From contig CAZJQI010000038.1 of NCBI GenBank assembly GCA_964548275.1, positions 1 to 41,720 on the forward strand: a stretch of DNA of 41,720 nt. Reading direction: 5' to 3'. Of this stretch, positions 35,501 to 41,720 are shown piece by piece; positions within the stretch are counted from its first letter, which is position 1; each line of letters begins with the position of its first letter. The notes beneath the pieces are model-generated. The model saw nothing but the letters and a program-made list of their open reading frames with translations, ran no database searches and had not been told where the DNA came from. The position numbers were made by a program, and so were the translations under genes. This DNA is from JAUVUV01 sp964548275 (lineage in GTDB: Bacteria > Gemmatimonadota > Glassbacteria > GWA2-58-10).

Positions 35501-36391
35501 GTTATCCAGCCCTTTTGTCTTGGTCACGTAGAGATTGATCTTGTCGCATTTCTTCGCCTGCAGAGTCTTGACTAGCTGATGTGTGAGTTCCTGGCCTTGT
35601 TCGGCAAGCACCTCCCCGCTTTCCTCATCGACAATTTCCTTGGCCAGAAGATATCCGGTAGAGACATCCCGCTTGCGATTACTCTTGCCGGCAATTTTTT
35701 TCAGCTCAATCAAGGTCTTCTGGTAGAAAAGCTCGATAATATTTTTATTCTCCGGATAACCCAGCACTCTCAGGAACGTGGTGGCCGGGAATTTTTTCTT
35801 TTTGTCTATATGGACATACAGGATATCGTGGATGTCCACGGTAAATTCGACCCATGAGCCTCGGAACGGAATAATCCGCGACGAAAAAAGCCGCTGGCCA
35901 TTGGTGTGTGTGGTTTCCTCGAAAATAACTCCGGGGGAACGATGCAACTGGCTGACAATTACCCGCTCAGCCCCGTTGATTACGAAAGTTCCCAATTCGG
36001 TGAGCAGCGGCAACTCGCCAAGGAAAACCTCTTTCTCGATAATATCTTTGATCTTCTTCTTGTTGCCGATCGTTTCCTTGGAGATCAGGCGCAGGGTAGC
36101 TTTCAGCGGGATTGCATGGGTCATATCCCGCTCCTGGCATTCCTCCACGGTGTATTTAGGCTCCCCCAGGCTGTATTTGACAAATTCCAGGGTGAAGTTG
36201 TCCTGGTAGTCGTTAATCGGGAAAACCTCTTTGAACACAGCCTGAAGCCCCACGTTCTTCCTTTTTTCAGGCGGTGTGTCTTTCTGCAACAACATATCAA
36301 AGAATTGAGTTTGAATGCTGAGCAGATGCGGCATTTCAATAGACCGCTGCAACTTTCCGAACGAGATGGTTTTCGGCTTTTTCTTTTGCAT
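32585..36391 (-). CDS. rpoB: DNA-directed RNA polymerase subunit beta
   Basis: A 1268-aa beta subunit. The rifampicin pocket [20 protein letters not shown] is intact: Asp469, His479 and Ser484 match E. coli Asp516, His526 and Ser531, so target-based rifampicin resistance is not indicated. [27 protein letters not shown] and the C-terminal [19 protein letters not shown] are present. The frame is open to a GTG at 36424; I chose the ATG at 36391 with AGGAG 12 nt upstream. A 399-nt leader with a strong inverted repeat separates it from rplL. Confidence 0.97.
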   Translation of the reverse strand: [1268 protein letters not shown]

Positions 36392-36430
36392 GAATAAACC
36401 AATCTCCTGAGGTTTTTCTGGCACTGTTAA

Positions 36431-36484
36431 ATAAAGCGGATCAATGAGTCTCAGCCCCGCAAGGCTTTCTGTGATCCGCTTTAT
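36431..36484 (-). promoter_or_regulatory. 13-bp perfect inverted repeat in the rpoB leader
   Basis: ATAAAGCGGATCA (36431-36443) and TGATCCGCTTTAT (36472-36484) can form a 13-bp stem with a 28-nt loop that holds a small AGCC/GGCT hairpin. The stem ends 40 nt before the rpoB start codon. On the minus strand the sequence after it is TTAACAG, not a full T run, so a processing site or attenuator is more likely than a terminator. E. coli has an attenuator and an RNase III site in the same gene gap. Confidence 0.6.
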
Positions 36485-36790
36485 CCAGTGTCAAGGATAC
36501 TGAAAAGGGACAGGCCAGGCTTATGGATTCTCTCGCGAACTTACCCGAACGGACTGTGCGGTTGAAATTTTGCGCGAGTAAAAACAAGCTTCTAGTCCCC
36601 AGAAATATCGGGTTAAATGACCGGGCTAATTTCTCCCCTTTCAGGGAATAGAAATGAAAGAGAAATCAAAGCACGTATAGACGGGCTGAATGACACCTCC
36701 ATTATTTGTTAAAGCTTGCCTCCGGCCGCCCATTTGCCGGATGGCCTGAGATCATGCATTAAACACCAAAAGCATCCGACAGCCCAGAGC
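36485..36790. other. Non-coding rplL-rpoB spacer
   Basis: No gene is supported in this stretch. It contains further possible RNA stems: CTCGCG/CGCGAG (36532-36537 with 36573-36578) and TCCGGC/GCCGGA (around 36721-36741), the latter soon after the rplL stop. A perfect TTGACA stands on the minus strand at 36494-36489, but no -10 box lies at the right distance. The spacer is long for this otherwise tight run and probably sets the polymerase-to-ribosome ratio. Confidence 0.5.
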
Positions 36791-37195
36791 CTACTTGATT
36801 TCCACCGTGGCTCCGGCCCCTTCGAGCTTGGCTTTCATCTGCTCGGCTTCTTCTTTAGTCATACCCTCCTTGATAGGCTTACCGGGATTGTCGACAACAT
36901 CTTTGGCTTCTTTGAGACCGAGGTCTGTCAGTTCGCGGACAGTCTTAATAACCTGGATTTTCTTGTCCCCGATCTCGGTAAGCACCACATCGAACTCGGT
37001 TTTTTCCTCGGCTGCAGAAGCAGTTGTCTCGGCAGCTCCTGCAGGTGAAGCGGCAGGCGCAGCGGCCATCATCAGAGCGGCAGCAGACACCCCGAATTTT
37101 TCTTCAAGCTCTTTAACCAGCTCATTCAGTTCGAGAACGGTCATTTTCTCGATTGCCGCAATTATATCTTCCTTGTTTAGTGTTGCTGATCCCAT
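36791..37195 (-). CDS. rplL: 50S ribosomal protein L7/L12
   Basis: The multi-copy stalk protein that recruits EF-Tu, EF-G and IF-2. The 134-aa protein has an N-terminal dimer helix (MTVLELNELVKELEEKFGVS), an Ala/Pro-rich hinge (about 43-66) and the C-terminal factor-binding domain KIQVIKTVRELTDLGLKEAK with VDNPGKPIKEG. A strong AAAGGAGGT precedes the ATG, which fits its need for several copies per ribosome. It lies 42 nt after rplJ. Confidence 0.98.
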   Translation of the reverse strand: MGSATLNKEDIIAAIEKMTVLELNELVKELEEKFGVSAAALMMAAAPAASPAGAAETTASAAEEKTEFDVVLTEIGDKKIQVIKTVRELTDLGLKEAKDVVDNPGKPIKEGMTKEEAEQMKAKLEGAGATVEIK

Positions 37196-37237
37196 TAAAT
37201 CAGACCTCCTTTATATCTGGTTCAATCTAACAAAAAT

Positions 37238-37768
37238 TCAACTGTTTTCCTGCGACTGTTTGGCCTCGGCGATCCGGCTGAGTACACCAACCGCGCGGGT
37301 TATCGTATCGTTCAGAACATAGACCAGCCCTGTTATTGGAGAATTGAGCAATCCGAGAAGCCTGGACAGCATAACTTCCCTAGTGGGCAGGCTGGCGATA
37401 CTTTTTACCTGTCCGGGATCGATGAATTTTTCGCTCATCACACCGGCTTTTACAGAGAACGTCTCGTGCTTTTGAGCGAACTTGGTGATGATTTTCGCTG
37501 CGTTAACACCATCGTCATCAGTGAGCACCAATGCAGTCGGACCGACTAAATACGGCTCCAACTGGTCCAGCGGGGTATCGGCAACTGCGCGTTTTATCAG
37601 GGTATTTTTGGTCACCAGATATTCGACCGAGGATTCCCTGAAACTCCTGCGCAGTTCGCTGATATCCCTGACATTGATTCCAGTGAAATCGGTAAGGAAG
37701 ATGCTTTGCGCACTGGTGAGTCTCTCTCTCAAAAGCTCGACTAAAGCGGTTTTTTCTTTTTTGAGCAT
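37238..37768 (-). CDS. rplJ: 50S ribosomal protein L10
   Basis: L10 anchors the L7/L12 dimers to the ribosome. The 176-aa protein has VELLRERLTSAQSIFLTDFTGI, YLVTKNTLIKRAVADTPLDQL and VGPTALVLTDDD, then a C-terminal helix (VLNDTITRAVGVLSRIAEAKQ) that holds L12. In E. coli the L10-L12 complex represses its own mRNA through a long leader; the spacer after rplA here is only 55 nt. AAGGGAG lies 11 nt before the ATG. Confidence 0.97.
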   Translation of the reverse strand: MLKKEKTALVELLRERLTSAQSIFLTDFTGINVRDISELRRSFRESSVEYLVTKNTLIKRAVADTPLDQLEPYLVGPTALVLTDDDGVNAAKIITKFAQKHETFSVKAGVMSEKFIDPGQVKSIASLPTREVMLSRLLGLLNSPITGLVYVLNDTITRAVGVLSRIAEAKQSQENS

Positions 37769-37823
37769 GACTGGCTTTACTCCCTTCAGAGCTGGAGACT
37801 CTCTTTCCGGACAGTGCCTGAAA

Positions 37824-38516
37824 TTACCGATAGAGGCTCAGATCAATTTTGAATCCCGGTCCCATGGTGCTGCTGAGCGTGATATTTCTCAAGTAAATTC
37901 CTTTAGTTGAGGCCGGTCTATCACGGATGATGATGTCAGCCAGGGTGCGGAAATTCTCGATAAGTTTTTCGTTTTCGAAACTAAGCTTGCCGATCGGCGC
38001 ATGTACGTTGCCGGTTTTATCAACACGGAATTCGATTTTGCCGGCCTTAGCCTCTTTCACAGCCCGGGCGATATCAAAGGTAACCGTGCCGCTTTTGGGA
38101 TTGGGCATCAAGCCTCGTGGGCCGAGAATTCTGCCGAGTTTGCCGACCTGTCCCATCATGTCGGGGGTGGTGACCACAGTATCGAACTCGATCCATCCGC
38201 CGGAGATCTTGTCGATTATATCCTGAGCGCCAACCACATCAGCACCCGCCTCCTGGGCTTCGGTATATTTTTCTCCCTGTGCAATAACCAGCACCTTGAC
38301 ATTCTTGCCGATCCCGTGCGGCAAAACCACCGTACCACGAACCACCTGATCCGCATGCCTGGGATCGACACCCAGGCGGAAAGCGACTTCCACTGTCTCA
38401 TCGAACGAGGCGTATGCGGCTTCCTTGATTTTGACCACAGCCTCCTCAATCGGATAGCGAGTAGTACGCTCGATCGTGGCTGTGGCGTTCCTGTATTTCT
38501 TACCTCTGTTTGCCAT
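37824..38516 (-). CDS. rplA: 50S ribosomal protein L1
   Basis: L1 forms the mobile stalk that guides the E-site tRNA out. The 230-aa protein has KKYRNATATIERTTRYPIEEAV, the domain II region VPHGIGKNVKVLV-like VVLPHGIGKNVKVLVIAQGE, GRILGPRGLMPNPKSGTVT and GKLSFENEKLIENF. The frame is open to 38582; the ATG at 38516 has AGGATG upstream and matches the family. It lies 25 nt after rplK. Confidence 0.97.
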   Translation of the reverse strand: MANRGKKYRNATATIERTTRYPIEEAVVKIKEAAYASFDETVEVAFRLGVDPRHADQVVRGTVVLPHGIGKNVKVLVIAQGEKYTEAQEAGADVVGAQDIIDKISGGWIEFDTVVTTPDMMGQVGKLGRILGPRGLMPNPKSGTVTFDIARAVKEAKAGKIEFRVDKTGNVHAPIGKLSFENEKLIENFRTLADIIIRDRPASTKGIYLRNITLSSTMGPGFKIDLSLYR

Positions 38517-38541
38517 TATCATCCTACCGAAATAAGATATA

Positions 38542-38967
38542 TTAACCATTGATTTCAATCCCCATGGAACGCGCTGTTCCACGGATCATACTTTTTGCCG
38601 TTTCCAGCGAAGAGGCGTTGAGATCGGGCATCTTGGTTTTGGCGATTTCCTCGACCTGAGCTTCAGTGATTTCGCCCATCTTTTCCTTATTCGGCTCCCC
38701 GCTGGCCTTGGCCAGGCCGGCGGCTTTTTTTATCAGCACAGATGCCGGCGGGGTTTTTGTGATGAAGCTGAAAGTCCTGTCGAAGTAAACCGTGATTTCC
38801 ACCGGGATAATAGTTCCGACCTGGTTCTGGGTCTTGGTGTTAAATGCCTTGCAGAACTCCATGATATTGACACCGTGCTGACCGAGAGCCGGACCGACAG
38901 GCGGAGAGGGGTTAGCCTGTCCTGCCGGGATCTGAAGTTTCATAAAACCTGCGACCTTTTTAGCCAC
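38542..38967 (-). CDS. rplK: 50S ribosomal protein L11
   Basis: L11 binds the GTPase-associated centre of 23S rRNA and is needed for RelA activation. The 141-aa protein is standard: GFMKLQIPAGQANPSPPVGPALGQHGVNI (the proline-rich thiostrepton loop) and the C-terminal RNA-binding domain ending GTARSMGIEING. The start is GTG with AAGGAG 6 nt upstream. It follows nusG by 29 nt. Confidence 0.97.
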   Translation of the reverse strand: MAKKVAGFMKLQIPAGQANPSPPVGPALGQHGVNIMEFCKAFNTKTQNQVGTIIPVEITVYFDRTFSFITKTPPASVLIKKAAGLAKASGEPNKEKMGEITEAQVEEIAKTKMPDLNASSLETAKSMIRGTARSMGIEING

Positions 38968-38996
38968 CTTCGACTCCTTGAATCTGATAAGTCTTC

Positions 38997-39542
38997 CTAT
39001 AGCCGTTTTAACTGGAGATAATTGAGTTCCAGCGGTGTCGGCCGGCCGAAAAGACTCACTACGACTTTCACTTTACCTTTCTCCGGATAGATCTCTTCAA
39101 TGCTTCCTCTGAACTCCGTAAAAGGCCCATCAATCACCTCGACAAAATCCCCGGCCTTGTAAGGCATCTCCTCCGTGACACCGCTGGCCACCGGTCTTTC
39201 TTCCCGACGGATAATCTTGTTCACTTCGCTTTCGCGAAGCGGGTGAGGTTTGACCCCGCCGCCGGCGACTTTGATTATCCCCTGGGTGTTATTCAGCGTA
39301 TGAATAGTTTCTTCATTGGCAACCATGTTGATCAGGACGTATCCGGGGTAAAGCTTTTTCTCTATTTTAACTTTCTTGCCGTTTCTCAATTCAGTTATCT
39401 CTTCAGTGGGCACCATCACTTCCTTGATTCTGGAATCGCCGTGCTGAACTTTCATATCCTCGATCAGTTTCTCGATCCGAATCTTTACTTTATTTTCGTG
39501 CCCAGAATATACCTGAAGAACATACCACCTGGAATCTTCCAT
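38997..39542 (-). CDS. nusG: Transcription termination/antitermination protein NusG
   Basis: NusG rides on RNA polymerase with its NGN domain and contacts Rho or S10 with its KOW domain. The 181-aa protein has RWYVLQVYSGHENKVKIRIE and LYPGYVLINM (NGN) and a KOW domain near 126-181 (GDFVEVIDGPFTEFRG, FGRPTPLELNYLQLKRL). The frame is open to 39572; the ATG at 39542 has AGGT upstream. It stands between secE and rplK, as in most bacteria. Confidence 0.97.
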   Translation of the reverse strand: MEDSRWYVLQVYSGHENKVKIRIEKLIEDMKVQHGDSRIKEVMVPTEEITELRNGKKVKIEKKLYPGYVLINMVANEETIHTLNNTQGIIKVAGGGVKPHPLRESEVNKIIRREERPVASGVTEEMPYKAGDFVEVIDGPFTEFRGSIEEIYPEKGKVKVVVSLFGRPTPLELNYLQLKRL

Positions 39543-39610
39543 TATAAAACCTGAAGAAGAATTACTCGACAATGTCTAAACCTCTGAGGCTAAAAAACCT
39601 GCTACGGAGA

Positions 39611-39832
39611 CTAAAAGATAATATCAATCCCGAAATTGATAATTTTATCAATTATCCAGATAACAACAGCAACAAAGATACAGACAACGATAACTACCCA
39701 AGTTGCTCCTTTAACTTCATTTCCTCCCGGCCAGGTAACCTTGGCTACTTCGCCGCGGACCTCTTTAAGGAATTGAACCAGTCTGTGGATCTGCAGCATT
39801 TGTGTCACTGTTTTATCCGCTTGGTTTGCCAT
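39611..39832 (-). CDS. secE: Preprotein translocase subunit SecE
   Basis: The 73-aa clamp of the SecY channel. The amphipathic helix with FLKEVRGEVAKVTWPGGNEV (21-40, hallmark KVTWP at 31-35) is followed by one membrane helix (about 43-62). This is the short single-helix form found in most bacteria, unlike the three-helix E. coli protein. The ATG at 39832 has AGGA upstream. It lies 26 nt after tRNA-Trp. Confidence 0.96.
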   Translation of the reverse strand: MANQADKTVTQMLQIHRLVQFLKEVRGEVAKVTWPGGNEVKGATWVVIVVCIFVAVVIWIIDKIINFGIDIIF

Positions 39833-39858
39833 AAAAGTCCTGTACAAATTGATAATAA

Positions 39859-39935
39859 TGGCAGGCCAGGAGGGATTCGAACCCCCAACCCCCGAATTTG
39901 GAGTCCGGTGCTCTAGCCGTTAGAGCTACTGGCCT
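39859..39935 (-). tRNA. tRNA-Trp (anticodon CCA)
   Basis: On the minus strand the acceptor stem is AGGCCAG/CTGGCCT, the D stem GCTC/GAGC, the anticodon stem CCGGA/TTCGG with loop CTCCAAA (anticodon CCA, 39901-39899), and the T arm has GGTTCGAATC. The discriminator base is G and the 3' CCA is encoded. It sits between rpmG and secE, a common arrangement. Confidence 0.95.
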
Positions 39936-39968
39936 GCACCTTTTAGGAAGCGTCAATCTGGTTAATGA

Positions 39969-40133
39969 CTATCTGGTTTCTTTATGGAGGGTATGAGCGC
40001 GGCATACCCGGCAGTATTTTCTCAGCTCCATCCTATCGGGATGGGTTTTCTTGTTCTTGGACAAGTAGTAATTTCTGCTTTTGCACTCCGGGCACGCCAT
40101 AATGACCCTGACTCTCGCGCCTCTACCAGCCAT
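39969..40133 (-). CDS. rpmG: 50S ribosomal protein L33, zinc-binding form
   Basis: I read this 54-aa gene directly from the minus strand: it starts MAGRGARVRVIMACPECKSR, continues NYYLSKNKKTHPDRMELRKY and ends TLHKETR. Cys14, Cys17, Cys41 and Cys44 form the zinc ribbon of the C+ type. GAGG lies 9 nt before the ATG; a second ATG at codon 12 would remove conserved residues. It lies between tuf copy 2 and tRNA-Trp. Confidence 0.95.
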   Translation of the reverse strand: MAGRGARVRVIMACPECKSRNYYLSKNKKTHPDRMELRKYCRVCRAHTLHKETR

Positions 40134-40208
40134 ACTCGAAACCTCTTTGATTTCAAAAATAAAGATTCAATTCAGCATTTAGCAACGGCCCACAAGATTG
40201 CGAGGGGA

Positions 40209-40245
40209 AATAAACGGAGGGAGTTACATTCAGGCATACTCCCTC
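40209..40245 (-). terminator. Terminator-like hairpin after tuf copy 2
   Basis: A perfect 8-bp stem GAGGGAGT/ACTCCCTC (40217-40224 with 40238-40245) has a 13-nt loop and is followed on the minus strand by CGTTTATTT. The T run is broken, so termination may be partial. It lies in the 215-nt gap between tuf and rpmG, where it could lower expression of rpmG-secE-nusG relative to tuf. Confidence 0.5.
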
Positions 40246-40348
40246 GGACAAGATATACACCGAACCATCCTCTTTTGTTCTATCCAGTGGACCATTGAAA
40301 CCTGGCTTGCCTTTAGTCCTTGCGCCTGTTCTGGGGCGATAGTGCTTT

Positions 40349-41542
<1,194 letters not shown>

Positions 41543-41572
41543 TGAATATTTTCCTCCTGAAATAACATTTAA

Positions 41573-41649
41573 TGGAGCCCACGACGGGGATCGAACCCGT
41601 GAACCTCATCCTTACCAAGGATGCGCTCTACCGACTGAGCTACATGGGC
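41573..41649 (-). tRNA. tRNA-Thr (anticodon GGT)
   Basis: On the minus strand the acceptor stem is GCCCATG/CGTGGGC, the D arm GCTC-AGTCGGTA-GAGC, the anticodon stem CATCC/GGATG with loop TTGGTAA (anticodon GGT), and the T arm has GGTTCGATCC. The discriminator base is T and CCA is encoded. It lies 30 nt before tuf copy 2. Confidence 0.96.
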
Positions 41650-41665
41650 TCTCAATCAACTATCA

Positions 41666-41720
41666 TGGAGCGGGAAACGGGACTCGAACCCGCGACCCTC
41701 AGCTTGGAAGGCTGATGCTC
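41666..41720 (-). tRNA. tRNA-Gly (anticodon TCC), cut by the window end
   Basis: The 3' part is visible: the anticodon stem TCAGC/GCTGA with loop CTTCCAA (anticodon TCC), T arm GGTTCGAGTC, acceptor 3' strand TTCCCGC, discriminator T and an encoded CCA. The 5' acceptor strand and most of the D arm lie beyond base 41720. The order Gly-Thr-tuf matches other bacteria. Confidence 0.93.

Noticed and set aside
36489..36494. Perfect TTGACA upstream of rpoB as a promoter
   Set aside because: No -10-like box lies 15-19 nt downstream; the following bases form the stem of the inverted repeat.

Overview
The window is a bacterial chromosome segment of about 55% GC by eye. It is dominated by one very long run of translation and transcription genes, all on the minus strand. 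The organism has an outer membrane, because an LptD-type LPS-assembly barrel and TatC are present. All four ribosomal proteins here that can carry zinc (S4, S14, L33, L36) keep their cysteines. The order secY-map-infA-rpmJ, with no adk between secY and map, is also found in Bacteroidetes-type genomes. I would place it as a Gram-negative bacterium in or near the FCB group or a related candidate phylum; I cannot name the lineage.

Layout. (1) 1-2379: an accessory-looking stretch with a class III aminotransferase (+), its promoter and terminator, several copies of a tandem double-hairpin repeat, and a candidate small RNA with its own promoter and terminator. (2) 2380-8005: envelope and housekeeping genes: tatC-lptD (-), mazG (+) and a GHL10-family secreted glycosidase-like protein (-) whose stop codon overlaps that of mazG. 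(3) 8107-23836, read right to left: the S10, spc and alpha clusters joined without a break (rpsJ rplC rplD rplW rplB rpsS rplV rpsC rplP rpmC rpsQ rplN rplX rplE rpsN rpsH rplF rplR rpsE rpmD rplO secY map infA rpmJ rpsM rpsK rpsD rpoA rplQ). (4) 23857-28238: the str cluster rpsL rpsG fusA tuf, with a likely promoter before rpsL. (5) 28370-39542: nusG rplK rplA rplJ rplL rpoB rpoC. (6) 39611-41720: tRNA-Gly, tRNA-Thr, tuf (second copy), rpmG, tRNA-Trp, secE, leading into nusG.

The genes build the ribosome (29 ribosomal proteins), load it (IF-1, EF-Tu twice, EF-G), make the RNA polymerase core (alpha, beta, beta'), couple the two machines (NusG, S10) and handle the product (SecY, SecE, methionine aminopeptidase).

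No new gene system is visible. The points most worth a second look are the non-coding ones. First, the two tuf copies are identical except for one base I could find, yet their codon usage (Lys only AAG, Glu only GAG, Ile mostly ATA) is unlike every neighbour I read. Second, a dispersed double-hairpin repeat has one stem that varies with compensatory changes. Third, there is a candidate ~104-nt RNA between two repeat arrays. Fourth, an unusually clean 13-bp inverted repeat lies in the rpoB leader. Many start codons are GTG or TTG, including rpsE and rpsL, and I moved several starts from the longest reading frame on ribosome-binding-site and family-length grounds.
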